From positions 434,001 to 498,000 of the forward strand of contig NZ_KE150253.1 in the NCBI RefSeq assembly GCF_000411115.1: a stretch of 64,000 nucleotides of DNA, read 5' to 3'. Below, one piece after another: positions 42,399 to 50,443 of the stretch. Position numbers and translations under genes: made by a program. The number at the start of each line of letters is the position of its first letter. Positions within the stretch are counted from its first letter, which is position 1. Origin of the DNA: Capnocytophaga granulosa ATCC 51502. GTDB lineage: Bacteria; Bacteroidota; Bacteroidia; Flavobacteriales; Flavobacteriaceae. The notes under the pieces were generated by a model. That model ran no database searches, had not been told where the DNA came from, and saw nothing but the letters and a program-made list of their open reading frames with translations.

Positions 42399-44535
42399 TA
42401 AAACAACATTTTTGAGCTTTGCACAAAACAAAAAAATAGAAATTCCAATCTTTCAAAGAGATTATGCCCAAGGACGAAATGACGAGACAACTGATAAAAT
42501 TCGTAAGGATTTTGTTAGTAGCTTAATTGAAGCATTAGATAAAAATATTCCTATTGAGTTAGATTTCATCTATGGTCGAGAGGTAGATAATAGCATTACA
42601 CTAATAGATGGGCAACAACGCCTGACAACTTTGTTTCTGTTACATTGGTATATTTCACAACGAATCGGAAAAATAGATGCTTTTAAGAATATTAAGTTTA
42701 GCTATGCCACTCGTGATTATGCCAAGGACTTTACCGCTAAACTTACTACAGGGGAAGATTTTAAAATAGATTTTACCCAAGCTATTTTATCTACTGAACT
42801 AAAGGACAAAAATTGGTTCTATGACGATTGGCAACATGACCCTACTGTAAGTGGTATGCTCAATACGCTTGATGAAATTCATAAGCAATTAAAAGACAAA
42901 ACAATAGATCATTATTGGTCTTTACTTGAGCAAGGTATCATTACTTTCTATTGGCTTGACTTAGAAAAGCACCAACTTACCGATGAGCTTTACCTTAAGA
43001 TGAATGCTCGTGGCAAACAACTCTCTAAGTTTGAAAACTTTAAAGCAAGCCTAACAAAACGTATAGCCGATGAACAATGGGAAAAAGGAAAAGCATTTTC
43101 CTTAAAAATGGACACTGCCTATACTGATCTTTTTTGGAAATATAGAGGAAATGTGAATGTTATCGACTATGAGGTAACCAATTTCTTTGCAGGTATGGCT
43201 ATGATAGGTTATGCACTCAAAGAAAAAAATAGTGAAGCCCAACAAAGAAGAGTCCAAGAACTATTCAACAATCCTCTCAGCGTAAGAGTTGAAGATTTTG
43301 AAGAAAGTGATTTCAATCTATTTATGTCTTACTTAAACTTCTATAGCACCGTAGAAAATATTTCAATAGAAACAAACCTATGGAAATATTACAATACTGA
43401 TAACAAAAGAGGTTTTTTTGAAGAATTTATTAAAGATGAAAATAAAGGAACAGGAGAAGTTTATAAGGGAGCTACCTACCCTCAACGCATTTTCTTTTAT
43501 GCCCTTAGTGAGCTCTTTATAAAGGTTAAGGACCAAGCAAGTAGAGAAAATTTTATCAGGGTAGTACGTAACATTGTTGAGAATGTTACTATCGATAGTG
43601 CTCAAACTTTTATAGGAGCTATCAGACTAATGAATGAGTTCTTAGAAGGAATGCAAGATATTTATAGTTACCTTAGTAAAACTGCTATCCAATCAAACTT
43701 TGCTTCCTATCAAGTAGCCCAGGAAATAGATAAAGCAAAACGTATTGTTGCTGACAGTCAATGGAAAGGGGCTATTTGGGAAGCGGAAGACCACTCTATG
43801 TTCAAGGGGGATATAGGTTTCTTACTTCTTGAAACAGAAAATAACTTAGACCTCTTCAAAAAACGCTATGAGGTAGCCAAAGAAATGTTTGATGAGAATG
43901 GTGTAAAAGGGAAATATCGAGAAAATGCACTTCTTTTGCGAGCTCTGATTAGTAGACTTGATCATTGGAGCTTAGTTTGGAACTTAAACTTTGATTCAAG
44001 TAAAGATAATTGGAAAGCATATATTCTAAAGACGATTTATAAAGAAAAGGAAAATCGTATAACCAAACACTTTTTAACTTTATTAGACAATGAAAATAAG
44101 CTAGAAGTATTTATCACAGAAGAACCTTCTTTAGAGAAAAACAATGAAAACATTGAATTATATAAGAAAACACTTAAGAACCTATATCAAACAGAGTTAT
44201 TAGTTGCTATTTGTGAAAAATGTTATCTACGATGGGAATCAGAGAATTATATTCTATATCCATACAATGGTCGTAAAGAACAGTTTAAGTATATTGTTAC
44301 TCATGAACGAAATAGTAAATTGGCAAAAGCCATAGAGGAAGGTATCATTACTACTGAACAGCAGTTAGAAGTCAATGGAAAGAAAATTCCTTTCTTCTGG
44401 GGTTGGAATGTTAGTTTTATCTATAATAATGAAGAATATTGGTATTATTATAATACGGATAAAACCAAAATCACCAAAAATGGACAGGATTGCACAGAAG
44501 AAGCCTTGCAGAAAATTTTCTCCTCTTCTCTCTAA
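42391..44535 (+). CDS. DUF262 protein without a recognisable HNH motif
   Basis: A 714-residue protein with a second DUF262 domain: IPIFQRDYAQG (residues 18-28), IDGQQRLTTLFLLHWY (72-87) and LKMNARGKQLSKFENFKA near residue 205. The long C-terminus is helical and aromatic-rich with no EHI...N HNH pattern, unlike its upstream partner. It overlaps the first DUF262 gene by 8 bases (ATGAGTAA), so the two are translationally coupled and probably form one complex in which only one subunit carries the HNH nuclease. Strongly A/T-rich. Confidence 0.82.
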   Translation: MSNKTTFLSFAQNKKIEIPIFQRDYAQGRNDETTDKIRKDFVSSLIEALDKNIPIELDFIYGREVDNSITLIDGQQRLTTLFLLHWYISQRIGKIDAFKNIKFSYATRDYAKDFTAKLTTGEDFKIDFTQAILSTELKDKNWFYDDWQHDPTVSGMLNTLDEIHKQLKDKTIDHYWSLLEQGIITFYWLDLEKHQLTDELYLKMNARGKQLSKFENFKASLTKRIADEQWEKGKAFSLKMDTAYTDLFWKYRGNVNVIDYEVTNFFAGMAMIGYALKEKNSEAQQRRVQELFNNPLSVRVEDFEESDFNLFMSYLNFYSTVENISIETNLWKYYNTDNKRGFFEEFIKDENKGTGEVYKGATYPQRIFFYALSELFIKVKDQASRENFIRVVRNIVENVTIDSAQTFIGAIRLMNEFLEGMQDIYSYLSKTAIQSNFASYQVAQEIDKAKRIVADSQWKGAIWEAEDHSMFKGDIGFLLLETENNLDLFKKRYEVAKEMFDENGVKGKYRENALLLRALISRLDHWSLVWNLNFDSSKDNWKAYILKTIYKEKENRITKHFLTLLDNENKLEVFITEEPSLEKNNENIELYKKTLKNLYQTELLVAICEKCYLRWESENYILYPYNGRKEQFKYIVTHERNSKLAKAIEEGIITTEQQLEVNGKKIPFFWGWNVSFIYNNEEYWYYYNTDKTKITKNGQDCTEEALQKIFSSSL

Positions 44536-44556
44536 ATTTTTTCTTAGTCGGTCGTA

Positions 44557-44583
44557 GCTTGTCCAACATGAGCATTACCTTTG
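44557..44583 (+). promoter_or_regulatory. Island promoter/operator C
   Basis: GCTTGTCCA at 44557-44565, N10, TACCTTTG at 44576-44583 then CACCGT. The preceding GGTCGTAG matches GGTCATAG of promoter B. Same spacing as A and B, with a diverged start region. It reads into the small gene and the WYL regulator. Confidence 0.6.
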
Positions 44584-44607
44584 CACCGTAATCAAAAATT
44601 AAAAAAC

Positions 44608-44835
44608 ATGAATACGGTAAAAACAAACATTCTTAATCGACAGTTCCCCACAGGGACGCTTATTTTAGGTATAGGCGGTGAAGGGGCTAATTTCTTAGAC
44701 TATGTACAAAAGAATAGCCCCCAGCCTATCCGCTTAAAGGAAGAAGTTGGTAACTATGGCGTAGGCGAAGGCTTCGCTGAGATTGACATACGCATATGGA
44801 AACACCTATTAGAATCACTAACCACTAACCCTTAA
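44608..44835 (+). CDS. Small protein of unknown function upstream of the WYL regulator
   Basis: A 75-residue protein from the ATG at 44608, 25 bases after a TACCTTTG box. It has a Gly-rich segment GTLILGIGGEGANFLDYV (residues 16-33) and a C-terminal IDIRIWKHLLESL helix. I do not recognise a family. It sits 5 bases before the WYL gene and shares its promoter, so it may be a co-regulated island component or a ligand-linked accessory. An upstream in-frame codon at 44581 lies inside the promoter and is rejected as start. Confidence 0.6.
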   Translation: MNTVKTNILNRQFPTGTLILGIGGEGANFLDYVQKNSPQPIRLKEEVGNYGVGEGFAEIDIRIWKHLLESLTTNP

Positions 44836-44840
44836 AAATC

Positions 44841-45737
44841 ATGGCAAAAACAATCCAAATAGAACGTTTAGTACGTATAGTAAGTTTGCTTACAGCTAAT
44901 AAAAAGGGTCTGTCAGCACAAAAAATTAGTGAAAAATTGAAGGAAGAGGGAATAAACTTCAGTGATAGAACCATAAGGAGAGACTTTGATGATATAGAAA
45001 GTGCCTTTGGTATAGAGATTGTCTTTAATGCTAAGGAAAAGGTATGGACAATAGATCCTGAAACCCTCTCAGACCAACAACTGCTCTTAGACCACCTCCT
45101 GCTTATGGAGGCCTACCGAAGGGCAAAAGATCAGCATATCCTCCTTGTGGAACCCCAACCCGAAAGAGGGTTGGAGATGCTTGACCCTATCCTTACGGCT
45201 ATTGACAAAAACCTCTTGATTACTTTCCTCTACAAGGCTTTTTACTCGGAAGAGTCCACCGAAAGACAGGTGTTGGCTTATGCTGTAAGGGAATACCAAG
45301 GACGCTGGTACCTTATCGCTACGGACGACAAACCACCTTTCAAGCTCAAGGCATTTGCCTTTGACCGCATAAGCGGCCTAAGAGTAACAGAGACAAAGGT
45401 AAAACGCCAAAAATTGGATATGGAAACGTTCTTTGACCATTTCTATGGGATCTCCATGGCTGAAGGCGAACCATGCCAACAGATACTCCTTTCTTTCAAC
45501 TATGAGCAAGGACAATATGCTAAAACACTCAAGCTACACCCATCGCAAGTAGTTGTTTTTGAAGATGATAAAGAGGTGCGCGTACAGCTAACCCTTGCTT
45601 TTCCCCATGGGGAAGCTCCCTACGACTTGGTCATGCGACTTTGCTCTTTTAGCGATTCGGTAAAGGTACTCGCTCCCGTCTCCTTAGCCCAGCAGGTTAA
45701 AGCACGCCTTAAGGCAGCATACAAACAATATACTTAG
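44841..45737 (+). CDS. WYL-domain transcriptional regulator
   Basis: A 298-residue protein. Residues 1-60 form a winged helix-turn-helix (IERLVRIVSLLTANKKGLSA then DRTIRRDFDDI). A WYL domain follows, with the name-giving Trp156-Tyr157-Leu158 in EYQGRWYLIATDD and the AFAFDRISGLRV strand, and a WCX-like C-terminal part. WYL regulators of this layout (BrxR, CapW, PafBC) sense nucleic acid or nucleotide ligands and often repress defence operons. It is the last gene of the island and shares an operator-like element with the nuclease and DUF262 promoters, so it is the candidate controller. Confidence 0.88.
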   Translation: MAKTIQIERLVRIVSLLTANKKGLSAQKISEKLKEEGINFSDRTIRRDFDDIESAFGIEIVFNAKEKVWTIDPETLSDQQLLLDHLLLMEAYRRAKDQHILLVEPQPERGLEMLDPILTAIDKNLLITFLYKAFYSEESTERQVLAYAVREYQGRWYLIATDDKPPFKLKAFAFDRISGLRVTETKVKRQKLDMETFFDHFYGISMAEGEPCQQILLSFNYEQGQYAKTLKLHPSQVVVFEDDKEVRVQLTLAFPHGEAPYDLVMRLCSFSDSVKVLAPVSLAQQVKARLKAAYKQYT

Positions 45738-45786
45738 CAAATTGGAAAATTTTTCGTACATTTGTCCCTAATAAAATCATATAATT

Positions 45787-48213
45787 ATGAGCTTAGAGGA
45801 CAAATGGGCTTCCTTGGACAAAAAATTGGACGGAATCCTCCGCAACCAGTCTTATATTATCCAAAAAGTCTTACTAATGCAGAGCCAGTTGGAGCAGCTT
45901 TCTACAGCTGCCCCAGCTAAGGGAGACGTACCCAAACCTAAAGAGGTATTTCAACCAGTAACAGACAAAGAGATAATCCCATCTATAGAAAAAGCACCAG
46001 CGCCAAAGGTGCAAGAGGCACCAGCGCCCAAAGAGCAAGAGACACCGGCAGCGAAGGCGCAAGAGGTTGTAACACCAAAGGCAGAAGAGGTCATAGAAAA
46101 ACCTATCCAAAAGGTAGCTATTGAGGCACCTATTACCCCTCCTAAGGCTGCTGCTTCTGCTTCTAAAGATACGAACAAACCTGTGATAGAGTGGTCTAAA
46201 CTGATAAAAAAAGAGGATTGGGAACGCTTCATTGGGGGTAATCTCTTTAATAAGATTGGGATTGCCATTATCCTTATTGGGGTGTTTATTGGGGTGAAGT
46301 ACTCCATAGACCATGATCTTATCAGTCCTACCATGCGTATTATCTTGGGTTACCTCACAGGGGGTGCCCTCTTTGCAGTGGGCTATTACCTAAAGCCTAA
46401 GTATGAGAAATTCAGTGCAGTGCTCGTCAGTGGGGCGATGGCGATTTTCTATTTCCTGACCTATGTAGCGTATGACTTTTACCAGATGTTCCCCACAGGG
46501 GTAGCTTTCGCACTGATGTTTTTTGTGACAGTTGCCACTATTTGGTTTGCTCTGAGCTACAACCAGCAGATTATTGCGCTTATTGGTATGGTAGGGGGCT
46601 ATGCGGTGCCTTTCTTGCTTAGCAATGGGGGCGGACATGTATGGGTGCTCTTCTCCTATGTGGCCTTTATCAATGTAGGGATATTGATTATATCCTTCTA
46701 TAAGCAATGGCGCTGGCTCTATCATTCGGCCTTTGTCTTTACTTGGGCACTTTACCTGACCCTTCATGTGTTCAAATACAACGATAACCAGGGACTTTAT
46801 TTCTCATTCCTATTGGTGTATTACCTGATTTTCCATTTTGCCTTCATTGTACGCAAGCTCTGGGCAAAGGATACTTTTACCATAGGGGATATTCTTATTT
46901 TGCTCTCTAACACCTTGTTATTCTATTCGTTAGGGCTATCCTTTACCTTTGAAAGTGTATTTGAGCAGACACATGATTATCTAACGGTATTCACTTTGGC
47001 CAATGCGCTCTTCCACTTCTTGGTGTATTACTATACCCGTAGTCGGGGCGCTTCCAAGGAGCTGAAGTACCTAAGTCTTATCTTGGCCATTTCTTTTGGG
47101 ACACTTACCATACCTATCTATTTTGAAGGGGTTTGGATTACTCTCTTCTGGGCAATGGAAGCAGGAGGTCTCTTCTGGGTAGGACGTACCAAAAAAATCC
47201 GTATGTATGAGATGCTCTCCTATATAGTACTCCCTTTAGCGACTTTTAGCCTTTGGACTAATTGGATAGAAATGCAGGAACATGTCGCCTCAATTCCAGA
47301 GAAGGTAACAGCTTTTCTCAATACTACCTTCCTTAACTCATTGCTTTATGTGGGTATAGTGGCGGGGATCTCCTATATCAATAGCCGTTATAGGGAAAAG
47401 GCCTCAGAAACGTTTGATTATGGGATCAATATACTCCTATTTATAGTGCTATATGCCACTTTTTATATAGAGATATATAATTATTGGGCGATAAGGATAA
47501 ACCAATATGTAGTAGAAGCAGATACAGGAATGAAAGCCTATGATAGTTTGCAGTACTTTAAGCAAATGTGGCTTATTGTCTATACAGTGGCTTACTTTGC
47601 ACTCTTTACATGGATAGATACGCGCTATATTTGCAAAGAAAAAATCTTGTTTAACAACTTGGTTTTCAATCTTGTTATAGGAATGATCATGCTCACACAA
47701 GGCTTGTATTTGCTCAGCGAACTCAGAGGGCTATACCTAAGTTATACCCCTGGTATGATGTATGTAATCATCCGTTATATAGCTCTATTGGCTTTTGCTC
47801 TGTTGTTATGGCAGACGTACAAGTTGCTCGATGCAGAGGCTATCAACTTCAAAAACAATAAGGTACGTGATTTGGTGCTTTATGGGGTTGTTCTATGGGT
47901 GGTAAGTAGCGAATGGCTACACTGGACAGAACTTTTGGGAGCTACGGCTAATTACAAATTGGGTCTGAGCATCTTATGGGTGTCTTATGGTGTGTTCATG
48001 CTTGTAAAGGGAATACATCAGAGCAAAAGCTATATGCGAATAGCCAGTATATCTGTAATTCTCTTTACTTTAGTCAAGCTATTTTTCTATGATATAGCGC
48101 ACCTAAGTACTATTTCTAGAGTGGTGGTATTGGTCATACTTGGTGTATTGCTTATGATCGCTTCCTTCCTCTATGTGAAGTATGATAAGAAAATACGTAA
48201 TAATGACAAGTGA
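45787..48213 (+). CDS. DUF2339 polytopic membrane protein
   Basis: An 808-residue protein. An N-terminal coiled-coil (residues 1-40, LDKKLDGILRNQSYIIQKVL) leads into a Pro/Ala/Lys/Glu repeat linker (about 65-115, APAPKVQE/APAPKEQE/TPAAKAQE) and then FIGGNLFNKIGIAIILIG, the usual beginning of DUF2339 with more than twenty membrane segments. The function of the family is unknown. It has a TACATTTG box at 45757-45764 and appears monocistronic. Its stop codon lies in a 7-base repeat tract. Confidence 0.88.
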   Translation: MSLEDKWASLDKKLDGILRNQSYIIQKVLLMQSQLEQLSTAAPAKGDVPKPKEVFQPVTDKEIIPSIEKAPAPKVQEAPAPKEQETPAAKAQEVVTPKAEEVIEKPIQKVAIEAPITPPKAAASASKDTNKPVIEWSKLIKKEDWERFIGGNLFNKIGIAIILIGVFIGVKYSIDHDLISPTMRIILGYLTGGALFAVGYYLKPKYEKFSAVLVSGAMAIFYFLTYVAYDFYQMFPTGVAFALMFFVTVATIWFALSYNQQIIALIGMVGGYAVPFLLSNGGGHVWVLFSYVAFINVGILIISFYKQWRWLYHSAFVFTWALYLTLHVFKYNDNQGLYFSFLLVYYLIFHFAFIVRKLWAKDTFTIGDILILLSNTLLFYSLGLSFTFESVFEQTHDYLTVFTLANALFHFLVYYYTRSRGASKELKYLSLILAISFGTLTIPIYFEGVWITLFWAMEAGGLFWVGRTKKIRMYEMLSYIVLPLATFSLWTNWIEMQEHVASIPEKVTAFLNTTFLNSLLYVGIVAGISYINSRYREKASETFDYGINILLFIVLYATFYIEIYNYWAIRINQYVVEADTGMKAYDSLQYFKQMWLIVYTVAYFALFTWIDTRYICKEKILFNNLVFNLVIGMIMLTQGLYLLSELRGLYLSYTPGMMYVIIRYIALLAFALLLWQTYKLLDAEAINFKNNKVRDLVLYGVVLWVVSSEWLHWTELLGATANYKLGLSILWVSYGVFMLVKGIHQSKSYMRIASISVILFTLVKLFFYDIAHLSTISRVVVLVILGVLLMIASFLYVKYDKKIRNNDK

Positions 48214-48232
48214 CCAATGACAAGTGACTAAT
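48202..48232. repeat. 7-base-period repeat (AATGACA/AGTGACC type)
   Basis: AATGACA, AGTGACC, AATGACA, AGTGACT in exact phase. It begins inside the last codons of the DUF2339 gene; an inverse copy (TTGTCACT) occurs at 48245-48268. Confidence 0.75.
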
Positions 48233-48309
48233 ACCATAATAGGATTTGTCACTAGTAACTTGTCACTAAAAAAAGTGATTTAACTGCTGGTGGGTTTGAT
48301 TTTTTTTTG

Positions 48310-48317
48310 TATCTTTG
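48310..48317 (+). promoter_or_regulatory. Putative -7 box (TATCTTTG) for atpA
   Basis: TATCTTTGCA lies 80 bases before the atpA ATG. No TTG lies at the standard distance. It indicates that atpA here has its own promoter. Confidence 0.5.
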
Positions 48318-48396
48318 CACGGAAATTTATAGAAGTGTCAATAGGTAACTTTTATAAATAAAGGCAAAATAAAGAATACATTCATACATAAAAATA

Positions 48397-49977
48397 ATGG
48401 CACAAATAAAGGCGGCTGAAGTTTCAGCGATTCTTAAGAAACAATTAGCAAACTTCGATGCGTCGGTATCTTTAGAAGAGGTAGGGACGGTATTAGAAGT
48501 AGGAGATGGGATTGCTCGCATTTTCGGTCTCTCCAAAGTGGAAAACGGAGAGCTTGTCCATTTCGAATCAGGACAAGAAGGAATGGTGCTTAACCTTGAA
48601 GAAGATCACGTAGGGGTGGTACTCCTTGGTTCTTCTACCCAAATAAAAGAAGGGGACACTGTAAAACGTACCAAAACCATCGCCTCTATCAAAGTAGGGG
48701 AGGGGATCGTAGGACGTGTAATCAATACCTTAGGTGAACCTATTGACGGTAAAGGCCCTATCTTAGGCGAACTTTACGAAATGCCTTTCGAGCGTAAGGC
48801 GCCAGGGGTAATCTATCGCCAACCCGTAAATGAACCTTTGCAAACAGGGATTAAGGCTATTGATGCTATGATTCCTATTGGGCGCGGTCAGCGTGAGCTT
48901 GTAATCGGGGACAGACAGACAGGTAAAACTACCGTATGTATCGATACGATCCTCAACCAAAAAGAGTTCTACGATGCAGGTAATCCAGTGTATTGTATCT
49001 ATGTAGCCATTGGTCAAAAAGCCTCTACTGTAGCAGGGATCGCTAAAACCTTGGAAGATGCAGGAGCACTCGCCTATACTACTATCGTAGCGGCCAATGC
49101 TTCTGACCCAGCACCTATGCAGGTATATGCGCCTTTTGCAGGGGTAGCTATTGGGGAATACTTCCGTGATACAGGTCGCCCAGCACTTATTATCTATGAT
49201 GACCTTTCCAAGCAAGCGATGGCTTACCGTGAGGTATCCCTCTTGCTTCGTCGCCCGCCTGGACGTGAAGCGTATCCTGGGGACGTGTTCTACTTGCACT
49301 CTCGCCTCTTGGAACGCGCTGCTAAGGTGATTAAGGACGATAATGTAGCTCGCAATATGAATGACCTCCCTGATTCTATCAAACACCTTGTAAAGGGTGG
49401 TGGTTCTCTTACCGCACTTCCTGTGATAGAAACTCAAGCTGGTGACGTTTCCGCTTATATCCCAACCAACGTGATTTCTATCACCGACGGACAGATATTC
49501 CTCGAATCAGACCTATTCAACTCTGGGGTGCGTCCAGCAATCAACGTGGGTATCTCTGTATCCCGTGTGGGAGGTTCCGCTCAGATCAAGTCTATGAAGA
49601 AGGTAGCAGGTACCCTTAAGCTTGACCAAGCACAGTTCCGCGAATTGGCGGCTTTTGCTAAGTTCGGTTCTGACCTTGATGCAGCTACCAGCAACGTGAT
49701 TGAGAAAGGAAAGCGCAATGTGGAAATCCTTAAACAATCTTCTAATACTCCATACAAGGTAGAAGACCAAGTAGCGATTATCTATGTAGGTTCTAAGAAC
49801 CTATTGCGCCAAGTTCCAGTAGAGCGCGTACGTGAGTTTGAAAAAGAATACTTAGATAACCTTCGCACAGCTCACCAAGATACCCTTGCAGAACTCAAAG
49901 CAGGAAAAATCAATAATGAGATTACTTCTGTATTGGAAAAAGTAGCTAAAGATATAGCTCAGAACTATACAAAATAA
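48397..49977 (+). CDS. atpA: F1Fo ATP synthase subunit alpha
   Basis: A 526-residue protein with the non-catalytic nucleotide-site Walker [14 protein letters not shown], the signature [14 protein letters not shown], and [48 protein letters not shown] core (seen in segments). It forms the F1 hexamer with subunit beta and takes part in ATP synthesis at the inner membrane. In most Flavobacteriia atpA stands between atpH and atpG; here neither is present, the upstream neighbour is a DUF2339 gene, and a terminator plus a MITE-like element follow. Length and motifs are intact. Confidence 0.97.
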   Translation: MAQIKAAEVSAILKKQLANFDASVSLEEVGTVLEVGDGIARIFGLSKVENGELVHFESGQEGMVLNLEEDHVGVVLLGSSTQIKEGDTVKRTKTIASIKVGEGIVGRVINTLGEPIDGKGPILGELYEMPFERKAPGVIYRQPVNEPLQTGIKAIDAMIPIGRGQRELVIGDRQTGKTTVCIDTILNQKEFYDAGNPVYCIYVAIGQKASTVAGIAKTLEDAGALAYTTIVAANASDPAPMQVYAPFAGVAIGEYFRDTGRPALIIYDDLSKQAMAYREVSLLLRRPPGREAYPGDVFYLHSRLLERAAKVIKDDNVARNMNDLPDSIKHLVKGGGSLTALPVIETQAGDVSAYIPTNVISITDGQIFLESDLFNSGVRPAINVGISVSRVGGSAQIKSMKKVAGTLKLDQAQFRELAAFAKFGSDLDAATSNVIEKGKRNVEILKQSSNTPYKVEDQVAIIYVGSKNLLRQVPVERVREFEKEYLDNLRTAHQDTLAELKAGKINNEITSVLEKVAKDIAQNYTK

Positions 49978-50003
49978 CCTCAAGTTTCCATAATGTAAGA
50001 AAA

Positions 50004-50036
50004 GAGGCTGTCCTAAATATCTGGACAGCCTTCTAT
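50004..50036 (+). terminator. Terminator after atpA
   Basis: Stem AGGCTGTCC/GGACAGCCT around a nine-base loop, followed by a T-rich stretch. Confidence 0.7.
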
Positions 50037-50050
50037 TATTTTATGGGTTT

Positions 50051-50233
50051 CTATTTTGAACCTTTTTCAATAATTTTCTTCACATTCAAAACTGAACAAA
50101 TGGTAATAAGAGAATTTGTTACAGAAGTCAATATGAAATTTGATAAATTTATCTTTTCTAGCAGAAGAAGACATGAGATAAAAGCCTCTAAAGCCAAACA
50201 TAGAATAATCAGAAATATAAAAAAAATTTTCAT
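50051..50233 (-). CDS. Possible small membrane protein
   Basis: A 60-codon frame from an ATG at 50233 that would encode MKIFFIFLIILCLALEAFIS, two hydrophobic helices and a basic tail (KKIIEKGSK). Composition fits a small membrane protein, but no family is recognised and no promoter is clear. A longer start at 50281 would lie within the terminal repeat of the MITE-like element. Confidence 0.3.
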   Translation of the reverse strand: MKIFFIFLIILCLALEAFISCLLLLEKINLSNFILTSVTNSLITICSVLNVKKIIEKGSK

Positions 50234-50275
50234 ATATGTGTTTTTTAAAAAACAACCTGCTACATCTGCTAAAGC

Positions 50276-50442
50276 TAACATGAGTTCGACATAAATAAAA
50301 TTATATTTTTTCTCCTACAGACTCCACAGAGAGAATGATACAACAACTAAGTGCAAATCTTAACAGCATGATTACACAAACATAGAGAATCTGTGAAATC
50401 CGTGAAAATCAGGGGGAGCTTTTGTATATCGAACTCACGTTA
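50276..50442. mobile_element. MITE-like element, family 1, copy B
   Basis: Ends TAACATGAGTTCGA and TCGAACTCACGTTA are inverted with one mismatch and match those of copy A (26402-26640). The interior shares segments such as GAGAGAATGATA, ACAACTAAGT, GATTACACAAACATAGA and AATCTGTGAAATCCGTG with it but is about 70 bases shorter, lacking the central hairpin. It abuts the stop codon of carA. Confidence 0.7.
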
Positions 50443-50443
50443 T

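Noticed and set aside
44581..44607. Upstream start for the small gene before the WYL regulator
   Set aside because: The extension would begin inside the TACCTTTG promoter box, so it cannot be on the mRNA.
45874..46334. Two long minus-strand frames opposite the start of the DUF2339 gene
   Set aside because: They mirror the repetitive Pro/Ala/Lys/Glu linker; low-complexity translation and no start signals.
48763..49437. 224-codon open frame on the minus strand opposite atpA
   Set aside because: Antisense to highly conserved atpA; its translation is cysteine- and arginine-rich without any recognisable domain.
50043..50294. Plus-strand 83-codon frame after atpA
   Set aside because: Lysine-rich translation without family resemblance, running into the terminal repeat of a MITE-like element.
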